The notes under the pieces were generated by a model. That model did no database searches. It was not told where the DNA came from and was given only the letters and a program-made list of their open reading frames with translations. Positions 1 to 7,584 of a stretch of 10,622 bases of DNA are shown here, piece by piece. This DNA is from Cryomorphaceae bacterium (lineage in GTDB: Bacteria > Bacteroidota > Bacteroidia > Flavobacteriales > Schleiferiaceae). The DNA lies in assembly GCA_003451355.1 (NCBI GenBank), contig DMDX01000162.1:1395-12016 (forward strand), read 5' to 3'. The position numbers and the translations under genes were made by a program. The stretch's first letter is position 1; each line of letters opens with the position of its first letter.

Positions 1-407
1 ACCCACTTTCCGTCGCGAAGAAAGGGCTCTACGCTGTCGCGCCCCATGTACGGAGCCACCGTAATCGCGTCGTACCCCATTACCTCAAGGATTCCTTGGG
101 CGTAGCGGCTAGCGGTATTACCAATGTCGCCGCGCTTGGCGTCGGCGATGAGTAGGGGCTTCTGGGGCAGTTCGCGCAGGTGGGCGGTCACGGCGTCGAG
201 GGCGTCCCAACCCGGGCGGCCGAGGGCCTCAAAAAAGGCAAAGTTGGGCTTGTAGGCAATGGCTACATGGGCCGTGGCATCAATGATTCCGATGCAGAAC
301 GACGCCAAATCGGTTCTTGCCGGCAGCTTGGATGGATCGGGGTCGAGGCCTACACAGAGTCCGTGGCCTGCGGTTTCAATACGTTGGGAGAGCGTGGTAT
401 AGTTCAT
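1..407 (-). CDS. pyrF: Orotidine 5'-phosphate decarboxylase, PyrF subfamily 2, C-terminus cut by window edge
   Basis: Catalyses the last step of UMP synthesis, decarboxylation of orotidine 5'-monophosphate, in the cytoplasm. Translating the minus strand from the ATG at 407 gives 135 complete residues starting MNYTTLSQRI. GLDPDP at residues 20-25 is the substrate-binding first strand. DAKRGDIGNT at 89-98 carries the charged Asp/Lys/Asp network (D89, K91, D94) that defines the family. The sequence and strand order fit the longer subfamily-2 enzymes (about 270 residues), so roughly the C-terminal half, including the phosphate-binding end of the barrel, lies outside the window. The start codon overlaps the prfA stop by 4 nt (ATGA on the minus strand), so translation is probably coupled and no separate ribosome binding site is seen. 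It is the third gene of a purM-prfA-pyrF unit. The identification is secure; completeness of the 3' end cannot be judged. Confidence 0.96.
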   Translation of the reverse strand, partial: MNYTTLSQRIETAGHGLCVGLDPDPSKLPARTDLASFCIGIIDATAHVAIAYKPNFAFFEALGRPGWDALDAVTAHLRELPQKPLLIADAKRGDIGNTASRYAQGILEVMGYDAITVAPYMGRDSVEPFLRDGKW

Positions 408-1483
408 TCGTCGGCTCCTTGCTTGAGGCGCTCGGCGTGGTCGGCAACGCGCAAGCCCTCGATGAGGGTCTTGAGGTCGCCGTTCATCACGTCGGGCAGA
501 TTGTACACGGTGAGGCCGATGCGGTGGTCTGTCACCCGGCTCTGCGGAAAGTTGTAGGTGCGGATCTTCGCACTGCGGTCTCCAGTGCTTACCAGCGACT
601 TGCGGTGCTCAGCTACTGCGGCGTCGCGCTCTGCGCGGGCCTTGTCCCAAATCCGAGCGCGAAGCACGGTGAGGGCGCGGTCGTAGTTCTGGTGCTGCGA
701 ACGGCCGTCTTGGCATTCCACCACAATTCCGGTCGGAAAGTGCGTCAATCGGACACCCGATTCGGTCTTGTTGACGTGCTGCCCCCCTGCCCCACTCGAG
801 CGAAAGGTGTCCTTGCGAATGTCCACGTCGCGAATCTGCACGTCGAGCTCGTCAGCTTCGGGCAGTACCGCAACTGTCGCCGCCGAGGTGTGCACGCGAC
901 CTTGGCTTTCGGTGGCCGGAACCCGCTGCACGCGGTGCACTCCGCTCTCAAACTTGAGGATTCCGTACACCTGCTCACCCCGAATTTGAATGCTGGCTTC
1001 TTTGATTCCACCCACGGAACCTTCAGTGAGGCTGAGCATTTCGGTGGTCCAGGCCTTTTCTTCGGCGAAGCGCAAGTAGGCTCTTAGTAGCTCGCCCGCG
1101 AAAAGTCCGGCCTCGTCCCCGCCCGTTCCGGCACGGACCTCAAGAACCGCATCCCTAGCGTCCTCGGGATCCTTGGGAATGAGCAGTTCTTTGATCTCCG
1201 TCTCAAGAGCCGAGATGCGTTGGCGGGCCGTATCGAATTCGTCTTGGGCCATCTCGCGCATTTCGGGATCCTTTTCGGATTCGAGCATGAGCTGGGCCTC
1301 GTCGCGGTTGGCGAGCGCCTCGAGGTAGCGCGCACGAGCTTGAACGAGCTCGTCGAGTTCCTTGTACTCTCGATTGAGGCGTACAAACCGTGCAGGATCC
1401 GCCGCCAACTCGGGAGTCATAAGCTGGTCGTGCACGTCTTGGTGCCGAATCCAGATGGCTTGGAGTTTATCTACAAGGTTCAT
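404..1483 (-). CDS. prfA: Peptide chain release factor 1 (RF1)
   Basis: Class I release factor that reads UAA and UAG stop codons and triggers peptidyl-tRNA hydrolysis on the ribosome. The protein is 359 residues, normal for RF1. AGTGGDEAGLF (118-128) is the conserved start of domain 2. PAT at 189-191, inside RVPATESQGR, is the RF1 stop-codon recognition tripeptide (RF2 has SPF). SSGAGGQHVNKTES holds the catalytic GGQ at 233-235, whose Gln is normally methylated by PrmC. GDRSAKIRTYNFPQ (301-314) is the typical RF1 C-terminal segment. The frame stays open upstream to 1681, but those extra 66 codons overlap purM and are not RF1-like; homology and the 4-nt ATGA overlap with the purM stop both place the start at 1483. 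Its own stop, TGA, overlaps the pyrF ATG in the same way. TGA is read by RF2, which is not encoded here. Confidence 0.98.
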   Translation of the reverse strand: MNLVDKLQAIWIRHQDVHDQLMTPELAADPARFVRLNREYKELDELVQARARYLEALANRDEAQLMLESEKDPEMREMAQDEFDTARQRISALETEIKELLIPKDPEDARDAVLEVRAGTGGDEAGLFAGELLRAYLRFAEEKAWTTEMLSLTEGSVGGIKEASIQIRGEQVYGILKFESGVHRVQRVPATESQGRVHTSAATVAVLPEADELDVQIRDVDIRKDTFRSSGAGGQHVNKTESGVRLTHFPTGIVVECQDGRSQHQNYDRALTVLRARIWDKARAERDAAVAEHRKSLVSTGDRSAKIRTYNFPQSRVTDHRIGLTVYNLPDVMNGDLKTLIEGLRVADHAERLKQGADE

Positions 1484-2661
1484 GCGCGGCGGTAGGTGTG
1501 AATTCCGTCGGGCGCGTGCACCTCGACCTCGGGGGTTGCTGAGGCCTCCACGCGGCCTACGATTTGGGCATCGATGCCCATGTGCTTCGAAATAGCGATG
1601 ACCTGCTCTGCTGCCTGAATGCTGTCGACGTAGAGCTCCATGCGGTGGCCCATGTTGAAGACTTCGTACATCTGGCGCCACGGGGTCGCGGACTCCTTTT
1701 GTATCAGGTCAAACAAGGGCGGAACCGCAAACAGCTGATCCTTGACCACTTTGCCCTGCTTGAGAAAGTGTAGCACCTTGGTCTGGGCGCCGCCGCTGCA
1801 GTGTACGGCTCCACGTAGCTGCGCTCCGAGCTCTTTAATGACCGGAATCATCACCGGAGCATACGTACGAGTGGGCGAAAGCACCAATTTACCGGCGTCA
1901 AGTGGGCTTCCGGCAACAGCGTCGGTGAGCTGCTTGGTTCCGGAATAGACGAGCGCAGGATCGGTCTCGGGCGCAAAGGTCTCTGGGTAGCGCTGCGCCA
2001 AGAGGTTGCTGAATACATCGTGCCGGGCAGAAGTGAGTCCGTTCGAACCCATTCCACCGTTGTATTCGCGTTCGTAGGTGGCTTGGCCGTATGAGGCGAG
2101 GCCCACCACGTATTGGCCGGGAGCAATGCGAGCATTGTCAATCACGTCACTGCGCTTCATCCGAGCCACTACGGTGCTGTCGACAATTACCGTGCGCACG
2201 AGGTCGCCCACGTCAGCTGTTTCGCCGCCTGTACTTTGAATGTCCATGCCCGCGTCGCGCAGGTCCTGAAGTACGGACTCGGTTCCTTCAATGAGCGCCT
2301 TAATTACTTCGCCCGGAATCAAGTGCTTATTGCGCCCAATCGTCGAGCTCAGCAAGATGGGCCCTGTAGCCCCTACGCACAGCAAGTCGTCGGTGTTCAT
2401 GACTACGGCGTCCTGGGCGATTCCGCGCCACACGCTGAGGTCACCTGTTTCCTTCCAGTACAGGTAGGCGAGCGACGACTTGGTGCCCGCTCCGTCGGCG
2501 TGCATCACCAGACAGTGATCTGCCGAGCCGCTCAACGTGTCGGGAACAATTTTACAAAAGGCGTTCGGAAACAGCCCTTTGTCGATTGCGGCGATCGCTT
2601 GGTGAACTTCTTCTTTGCCTGAGGAAACGCCCCGGCCGGCGTATCGGTTACTCGAACTCAT
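1480..2661 (-). CDS. purM: Phosphoribosylformylglycinamidine cyclo-ligase (AIR synthetase), long Bacteroidota-type form
   Basis: ATP-dependent closure of the imidazole ring (FGAM to AIR), the fifth step of de novo purine synthesis, in the cytoplasm. At 393 residues it is longer than the roughly 345-residue E. coli enzyme and matches the variant I associate with Bacteroidota. Visible motifs are DGAGTK (56-61) for nucleotide/Mg binding, NTDDLLCVGA (89-98), GGETAD (145-150), SNGLTSARHD (206-215), LSPTRTY (261-267) and FNMGHRME (335-342). The usual ITGGG-type glycine loop is replaced by HCSGGAQTK (287-295), part of what marks this variant. The start at 2661 fits the expected N-terminus MSSSNRYAGRGV. 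It is the first gene of the purM-prfA-pyrF unit, and its stop overlaps the prfA ATG by 4 nt. No Shine-Dalgarno sequence is present. The ATG lies 5 nt from an exact TAnnTTTG box embedded in the upstream gene's terminator, so the mRNA may have almost no leader. Confidence 0.96.
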   Translation of the reverse strand: MSSSNRYAGRGVSSGKEEVHQAIAAIDKGLFPNAFCKIVPDTLSGSADHCLVMHADGAGTKSSLAYLYWKETGDLSVWRGIAQDAVVMNTDDLLCVGATGPILLSSTIGRNKHLIPGEVIKALIEGTESVLQDLRDAGMDIQSTGGETADVGDLVRTVIVDSTVVARMKRSDVIDNARIAPGQYVVGLASYGQATYEREYNGGMGSNGLTSARHDVFSNLLAQRYPETFAPETDPALVYSGTKQLTDAVAGSPLDAGKLVLSPTRTYAPVMIPVIKELGAQLRGAVHCSGGAQTKVLHFLKQGKVVKDQLFAVPPLFDLIQKESATPWRQMYEVFNMGHRMELYVDSIQAAEQVIAISKHMGIDAQIVGRVEASATPEVEVHAPDGIHTYRRA

Positions 2662-2666
2662 AGGTG

Positions 2667-2674
2667 CAAAAATA
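2667..2674 (-). promoter_or_regulatory. Candidate Bacteroidota -7 box for purM-prfA-pyrF, inside a terminator U-tract
   Basis: On the minus strand TATTTTTG matches TAnnTTTG, the -7 element known from Bacteroides and Flavobacterium, at every fixed position. Five nt separate it from the purM ATG, so transcription would start at or within a base or two of the start codon. A -33 TTG element is not clear; the nearest candidate, TTCG at 2696-2699, lies inside the terminator hairpin. T-rich DNA can match this motif by chance and the box coincides with a terminator U-tract, so confidence is moderate. Confidence 0.45.
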
Positions 2675-2705
2675 AAACTTCCCTTCGGCTTAGGCCGAAG
2701 GGAAG
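2668..2705 (-). terminator. Intrinsic terminator of the OmpA/LysM gene
   Basis: The arms at 2694-2705 and 2678-2689 form a perfect 12-bp inverted repeat (CTTCCCTTCGGC and its complement) around a 4-nt loop (2690-2693). On the minus strand the stem is followed directly by TTTTATTTTT. It begins 17 nt after the stop codon at 2723 and ends 6 nt before the purM ATG. This is a textbook Rho-independent terminator for the minus-strand gene upstream. Confidence 0.9.
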
Positions 2706-2722
2706 CTCAAAGGTTATCAACG

Positions 2723-5257
2723 CTACTTCGTGCGAATGTAGGTTCCGACAGGTGGCTCCACCTTCACCCATTCGGGGTTCAGCTCGCGTAGCACTTTTTC
2801 CTTCACTCCGAGGTCCTTTGCCAACGTCTTCCACGTCTCTCCAAGGTTCACTTGGCGGTGCTTCGAATCGAAGTCCGCGTAGTCACCGTTCGGGGTAACC
2901 TTGAGTATCATTCCGGGCTGAAGTCGTACTCCACGTAGGCCTCCGTTGAGCTTGCGCAGGTCGGTGATTCCGACGTTGGCGTTGCGGCAAACCGTGGCAA
3001 AGCTCTCCTTATCGCCCACGGTGTACATTTCACCTTTTACGGGCTTCGCGGGCTCGGCGTTCTTGGCCATCTCTCCCATCTCCTCAGCTAAGGCTGCAGT
3101 ATCCACGGGCGGAGTGTAGTCGTCGCGGATTACGCGGAAGTCAGTACGGCGGTTGATCTGGTTCGCAGTCTCTTGCTGTGAAGCTGGCATCTTGCGGATG
3201 TTGGCTTCGCTCAGCACGGTAGCGGCGGGGAACAAATCCTTACCCATGCCCTTGTAGTTCTGCGGAATCTCAAACGGCTGCGTCTCACCCATACCCAGCG
3301 ACACGAGGCGTGCGGGGTCGATGCCCTTGCTAATGAGGTACTTCACACAGGTATCGGCACGCTTTTGCGAAAGCGCCTGGTTCTTGTCGTCGGCATCGCG
3401 GTAGTCCGTGTGCGAGCGAAGCTCGATCACAATGTTCGGATTGAGTACCAGTGTACGGTAGACGGTATCGAGGGCCGCACGCGACTTATCGGTAAGGTCC
3501 CACTTTGCGAGCGCGAAGTAAAGCTCCGGAAGGATTACCGGGTACTCAATCGGAGCCATAGTCGCCGCGATGTCCATCGTATGGCGGAACACGTTTTCGT
3601 TCTCTACAAATACGAAGTTGTCGAGGTTCAACCCTATGGTGTTTGCCTTGGCTCCGCCATTCAAAAACTTTTTCTTTTCGAATGCGAACGAATAGTTGAC
3701 GTCTGCGATCAACTTCTCGTCGACTAGTTCAAATTTGCCCAACTTATCCGTCATCACCGTCGCGGTAAAGCCGTCGCTGCCCGAAATTTTCACGGTGGCG
3801 TTGGCAAGCGGAGCTTGGTCCTTTTCACTCTTCAAGGTTCCGCGTAAGCCGTACTTCAACGGAACCTCGTAGATCGTCCAAATGTCGTCTCCGCCGGTTC
3901 CGCCCTCGCGGTTCGTTACGAAGTAGCCGTCGCGAAGTCCACCTGGACGCAAAATGATGTTAAAGTCGTCCCCAGAGCTATTGAGTGGTGACTTTAAGTT
4001 TTCGGGCTCACCCGTGGGCAGGCCGTCTTCACCCACCGCAACGCGAAAGAGGTCAAAACCACCCATTCCTGGTAGGCCGTCGCTCGAGAAGTACAAGAAT
4101 CCATCGTCGTGAATAAACGGGAAGAGCTCGTCGCCTTTGGTATTGATAAGGGCACCGAGGTTCACTGGATTGCTCCAGGTTCGGCGGCGCTTGTCGTAGG
4201 TTGCGACCCAAAGATCCTTGCCGCCCACCGCACCTTGAAGGTCACCTGCAAAGTAGAGCAACGTCTCTTCAGCGTTAATACTCGGGTGACCGACCGACCG
4301 CGATGAGTCGCTGGTGAGCACCACAGGAGTTGGATCCTGCCATGTTTGGCCTGCGCGGCGGGTCACGTAAATGGCACAGCCGAGCTGGGCACGCTTGACG
4401 TCCATGCAGCGCGTAAAGTATAAGTTGCGTCGCTTACCATCAAATGCAGGCGATCCCTCGTGGTCCATGGTGTTAATGGTCTCAGGGAGGAGCTCAGGAG
4501 CCGAGAACTTTTGTGCGCGTGCCGCGGTGGGGTCGACCTTGGAAGCGCCACCCTTTGGCTTTTTACCACCCCGAGCAGAACCGTCCGAATTGAGGCGTTT
4601 GGTCGTGTAGATGTCTGCAAACTGCTGGCCGGTCCAACCGTCTTGGCGCTTGCCAATTCCCCCCTCTCGGGTCGAAGAGAACAAGAGCTCTTCGTACGCA
4701 CCTTGACGACCGTCGAAGGCTAGCCCGTATTCGTGGGACTTGGTATTCAAATCGGTGAGCGGACCCACCTGGTACCGAGTGGTTGCCGCCAACCAGGCTA
4801 CCGCAGCTTTGGAACTTTCGATCCCTTGCTTCGCTCGCTCGTCGCCCGGAAACACTTTGGCCATGTCTTCGTAGGCCACAAGTGCGTCACTGTACTTGTC
4901 TTGGTACTTGAGCATTTCAGCCACACCCAAATAGGCCTCAGCCTGGGTGTAGCCCGCCTTGATCGCACGGCGGTACTGAGCCTCTGCAGCCTTGTACTGC
5001 GCGGTGTATCGGTAGCACTCGCCGAGGCGGTAGCTAATCTCAGCCTTCTCAGGTCGCGACTTTACCTTACTGTAGGCCTTTCGGTAGATTGAGATCGCCT
5101 TGCTGTATTCTTTACCCAGGTAGTAGTCGTCGCCTTGGCGGGCGATCTTGGGCCGCTTGGGAGCGTCGTCTTCGGATGATTTTTGGGCCCACAATGGCGT
5201 CGCCACTACCCCGAGGGCAAAGGCTAAACCGAGCGCAAAATGAGTTCGTTGTGTCAT
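2723..5257 (-). CDS. Multidomain cell-envelope protein: TPR, beta-propeller, CRD, OmpA domain and two LysM-like repeats (PorE-like)
   Basis: An 844-residue exported protein likely to tie the outer membrane or an envelope complex to peptidoglycan. Residues 1-24 are a signal peptide ending PLWA, with no lipobox Cys. Residues 41-155 hold TPR-like helical repeats. Residues about 175-465 are PD40-type propeller blades with recurring LYFSSDG/LYFTR strands and DLW, DLF and DIW ends. Residues 468-560 resemble a carboxypeptidase-regulatory Ig-like fold. Residues 575-712 are an OmpA C-terminal domain: D618 in SHTDYR and R633 in LSQKRAD match the peptidoglycan diaminopimelate-binding pair, and it ends INRRTDF. 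After a Pro/Glu-rich linker, residues 743-787 (YTVGDKESF...LNGG...LQPGMIL) and 800-843 (HRQVNLGETW...LNPEW...VGTYI) resemble LysM repeats. The order through OmpA matches PorE of the type IX secretion system, but Bacteroidota carry many paralogues and PorE is described as a lipoprotein, so the role is unproven and no symbol is given. Residues 221-252 are a basic Gly/Lys/Ala-rich insert. Confidence 0.88.
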   Translation of the reverse strand: MTQRTHFALGLAFALGVVATPLWAQKSSEDDAPKRPKIARQGDDYYLGKEYSKAISIYRKAYSKVKSRPEKAEISYRLGECYRYTAQYKAAEAQYRRAIKAGYTQAEAYLGVAEMLKYQDKYSDALVAYEDMAKVFPGDERAKQGIESSKAAVAWLAATTRYQVGPLTDLNTKSHEYGLAFDGRQGAYEELLFSSTREGGIGKRQDGWTGQQFADIYTTKRLNSDGSARGGKKPKGGASKVDPTAARAQKFSAPELLPETINTMDHEGSPAFDGKRRNLYFTRCMDVKRAQLGCAIYVTRRAGQTWQDPTPVVLTSDSSRSVGHPSINAEETLLYFAGDLQGAVGGKDLWVATYDKRRRTWSNPVNLGALINTKGDELFPFIHDDGFLYFSSDGLPGMGGFDLFRVAVGEDGLPTGEPENLKSPLNSSGDDFNIILRPGGLRDGYFVTNREGGTGGDDIWTIYEVPLKYGLRGTLKSEKDQAPLANATVKISGSDGFTATVMTDKLGKFELVDEKLIADVNYSFAFEKKKFLNGGAKANTIGLNLDNFVFVENENVFRHTMDIAATMAPIEYPVILPELYFALAKWDLTDKSRAALDTVYRTLVLNPNIVIELRSHTDYRDADDKNQALSQKRADTCVKYLISKGIDPARLVSLGMGETQPFEIPQNYKGMGKDLFPAATVLSEANIRKMPASQQETANQINRRTDFRVIRDDYTPPVDTAALAEEMGEMAKNAEPAKPVKGEMYTVGDKESFATVCRNANVGITDLRKLNGGLRGVRLQPGMILKVTPNGDYADFDSKHRQVNLGETWKTLAKDLGVKEKVLRELNPEWVKVEPPVGTYIRTK

Positions 5258-5288
5258 GAGGGTGGTGGCGTTTCAGGCGCTGAAGTCA

Positions 5289-5306
5289 CGAAAATAACAA
5301 ATGCTA
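5289..5306 (-). promoter_or_regulatory. Weak candidate promoter for the OmpA/LysM gene
   Basis: The gap upstream of the 5257 ATG contains TATTTTCG (5296-5289), one mismatch from TAnnTTTG. Just upstream, TAGCATTTG (5306-5298) has one base too many in the spacer. Either would give a leader of about 25-40 nt. No convincing -33 element or Shine-Dalgarno sequence is seen. The gene follows a strong terminator, so a promoter is needed here, but its exact position is a guess. Confidence 0.25.
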
Positions 5307-5310
5307 GCGG

Positions 5311-5350
5311 ATAAAACGAGAAAAGCCCCTCGCGCGCATGCACGAAGGGC
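5311..5350 (-). terminator. Intrinsic terminator of glnN
   Basis: On the minus strand positions 5350-5325 fold into an 11-bp stem (GCCCTTCGTGC against GCGCGAGGGGC, with two G-U pairs) and a 4-nt loop, followed by TTTTCTCGTTTTAT. Flanking TTTCTC (5355-5360) and GAGAAA (5318-5323) can extend the pairing past a bulge. It lies 22 nt after the glnN stop codon, as expected for a Rho-independent terminator. Confidence 0.85.
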
Positions 5351-5372
5351 CACATTTCTCAGATTTTTTATT

Positions 5373-7562
5373 CTAGCGGATGTAGAGCAGCTCGCGGTAC
5401 TTCGGAAGTGGCCACGTTTCGTTGTCTACGATCAATTCCATTTTGTCTACTTCGTAGCGAATTGAAGACAAGAACGGCTTCACCGTATCGCAGTACGCCA
5501 AGGCGCGCTCACGGGCAGACTCAATGGTATTTGCCTTTTTACGAGCCTCAGTCATCTCCTCAACCAAACGCAGAGCCATTGAAATTCTCTCGCTCAGCTC
5601 TTCAATAATGTCAAGCTGCTCTTTGCACGTCTTCTTGAACGTGGCTTCGGGTAGCAGGGCCTTGAGTCGAAGTAAATTTTCGCTCATTACACTTTGGTAC
5701 TTAATGGCCGAAGGAATAATGTGATTGTGTACCAAATCACCCAAGGTGCGGCTCTCGATTTGAAGGTGCTTGAAGTACTCCTCTTGTAGGATCTCGTAGC
5801 GTGCATGAAGCTCAACCTTGCTGAGCACAGCGTGCTTCTCAAATAGACCCTCGGAATCTTTGGTCACCAAGAAGTCCAGAGCGCGCGGTGTATCAGGCGT
5901 ATTATTTAGCCCGCGCTTTGCTGCCTCTTCCTTCCACGCATCGCCGTAGCCGTCTCCTTCAAAACGAATCTTTTTAGAGGCCTTGATGTAGTCCTTGAGC
6001 ACATTGAAGATGGCGTCGTCCTTCTTCAAGCCCTGGGCAACTTGGGCATCAACATCCATTTTGAACTGAATCAACTGGTCGGTAACCATAAGGTTCAGGG
6101 TGGTCATGGCGTGCGAGCAGTTGGCCAACGAACCCACTGCGCGCAACTCGAACTTGTTGCCTGTAAAGGCAAATGGCGAGGTACGGTTGCGGTCGGTGTT
6201 GTCCAAAAGAATTTCTGGGATTTTGCCTACCACATTGAGCTTCAACTCGGTCTTTTTCTCGGGCGACATTTTACCGCTCTCAAGCTTCTCGAGCTCGTCG
6301 AGCACCTCTGTTAGCTGGCTTCCGATGAACACTGAAATGATCGCAGGCGGTGCTTCATTGGCACCAAGACGGTGATCGTTGCTGGCAGATGCAATAGCCG
6401 CGCGGATCAAGTCAGCGCGGTCGTGCATCGCTTTGATCGTATTGACGAAAAAGCTCAAAAACAGCAGGTTGCGCTTCGGCGTAGAACCCGGTGCGAGCAG
6501 GTTGATTCCGGTATTTGTAGCAAGCGACCAGTTGTTGTGCTTTCCAGAACCATTTACACCGGCAAAAGGCTTCTCGTGGAGCAGCACCCGGAAGTTGTGG
6601 CGCGAGGCAACCTTGTCAAGCAAGTCCATGAAGAGTGAGTTGTGGTCCACGGCCACATTCGCCTCTTCAAAGATTGGTGCAAACTCAAATTGGCCAGGAG
6701 CAACCTCGTTGTGGCGGGTTTTTACTGGTATTCCGAGCAAATGACTTTCGTACTCAATCTCACGCATAAATTGAATAACGCGCTCTGGAATACTACCGAA
6801 GTAGTGGTCCTCCATTTGCTGCCCCTTTGCGGGTGAATGACCAACTAGTGTGCGACCCGTCATCACGAGGTCAGGTCGTGCGTGGTAGAGGGCCTCATCA
6901 ATCAGAAAGTACTCCTGCTCCCAACCTAACGTAGCATGCACCTTGCCGATGTTCTTATCGAAATACTGACAAACTTCAGTCGCAGCATGATCAAGTGCCT
7001 GAAGAGACCGCAATAATGGCGTCTTGTTATCTAGTGCCTCACCTGTGTAGGCTACAAATACCGTTGGAATACACAAGGTATCTGCGAGGATAAACGCCGG
7101 AGATGTAGGATCCCAAGCGGTATAGCCTCGGGCCTCAAACGTATTGCGGATTCCGCCGTTGGGGAAGCTCGAAGCGTCGGGTTCCGCTTGAACGAGCATT
7201 CCGCCGTTGAACTTCTCTATGGCGTAGCCGTCGGACGTAGGCTCGAAGAAGGCATCGTGCTTCTCAGCAGTCGCTCCAGTCAATGGTTGAAACCAATGCG
7301 TGTAGTGAGACGCGCCCTTTGCCATAGCCCATGCTTTCATCGCAGTAGCCACTTGATCTGCAATAGATCGGTCAATTTTGTCGCCACGATCAATCGCCTT
7401 CATTACAGAATCAAATGCCGCCTTTGGCATGTACTCGCGCATTGCCTTTTGGTTGAAGACATTAGCTCCAAAGTACTCCGAGGCCTTACCTGCGGGCTTG
7501 GCAAATACAGAAGGCTTATGGCTTAGGGCGGCCTCGAGGCCTAAATAACGAGAAGTGGGCAT
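5373..7562 (-). CDS. glnN: Glutamine synthetase type III (GlnN)
   Basis: Makes glutamine from glutamate, ammonia and ATP in the cytoplasm. GSIII enzymes form dodecamers with large subunits, and 729 residues is the family's normal size, against about 450-470 for GSI. Motifs run in family order: NGGIRNTFEARGYTAWDPTS (135-154), typical of GSIII; GWEQEYFL (213-220) with metal-binding E215 and E217; NEVAPGQFEFAP (285-296); HEKPFAGVNGSGKHNNWS (329-346), the glutamate-loop and His region; and DRNRTSPFAFTGNKFELRAV (457-476) for ATP/phosphate and metal binding. A helical C-terminal region (about 575-710) is also characteristic. The start MPTSRYLGLEAALS aligns with the usual N-terminus before the KxSEYFG segment. 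It stands alone, between the tatA hairpin and its own terminator, with an exact TAnnTTTG box 22 nt upstream. No GlnB/GlnK gene adjoins it and no operator was recognised. Confidence 0.97.
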   Translation of the reverse strand: MPTSRYLGLEAALSHKPSVFAKPAGKASEYFGANVFNQKAMREYMPKAAFDSVMKAIDRGDKIDRSIADQVATAMKAWAMAKGASHYTHWFQPLTGATAEKHDAFFEPTSDGYAIEKFNGGMLVQAEPDASSFPNGGIRNTFEARGYTAWDPTSPAFILADTLCIPTVFVAYTGEALDNKTPLLRSLQALDHAATEVCQYFDKNIGKVHATLGWEQEYFLIDEALYHARPDLVMTGRTLVGHSPAKGQQMEDHYFGSIPERVIQFMREIEYESHLLGIPVKTRHNEVAPGQFEFAPIFEEANVAVDHNSLFMDLLDKVASRHNFRVLLHEKPFAGVNGSGKHNNWSLATNTGINLLAPGSTPKRNLLFLSFFVNTIKAMHDRADLIRAAIASASNDHRLGANEAPPAIISVFIGSQLTEVLDELEKLESGKMSPEKKTELKLNVVGKIPEILLDNTDRNRTSPFAFTGNKFELRAVGSLANCSHAMTTLNLMVTDQLIQFKMDVDAQVAQGLKKDDAIFNVLKDYIKASKKIRFEGDGYGDAWKEEAAKRGLNNTPDTPRALDFLVTKDSEGLFEKHAVLSKVELHARYEILQEEYFKHLQIESRTLGDLVHNHIIPSAIKYQSVMSENLLRLKALLPEATFKKTCKEQLDIIEELSERISMALRLVEEMTEARKKANTIESARERALAYCDTVKPFLSSIRYEVDKMELIVDNETWPLPKYRELLYIR

Positions 7563-7584
7563 AGCAAATTAGATTTTGATGGCA

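Noticed and set aside
317..1087. 256-codon open frame on the plus strand antisense to prfA
   Set aside because: It lies wholly opposite a conserved RF1 gene and its translation resembles no family. Such frames are expected opposite G+C-rich codon positions.
1484..1681. 66-codon N-terminal extension of the prfA frame into purM
   Set aside because: The extension is Arg/Gly-rich with no RF1 similarity and overlaps purM. The true start at 1483 fits RF1 length and the ATGA overlap.
2113..2622. 169-codon plus-strand open frame antisense to purM
   Set aside because: It is a shadow of the conserved purM reading frame with no recognisable domain or upstream signal.
2723..5257. Naming the OmpA-family gene porE
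   Set aside because: Shared domain order is not enough. It lacks a lipobox, has extra LysM-like repeats, and Bacteroidota carry several paralogues of this architecture.
5304..5381. 9-bp direct repeat CTAGCGGAT at 5304-5312 and 5373-5381 flanking the glnN terminator
   Set aside because: Flanking bases do not match, one copy is the last codons and stop of glnN, and no insertion lies between. Chance or an old small duplication explains it.
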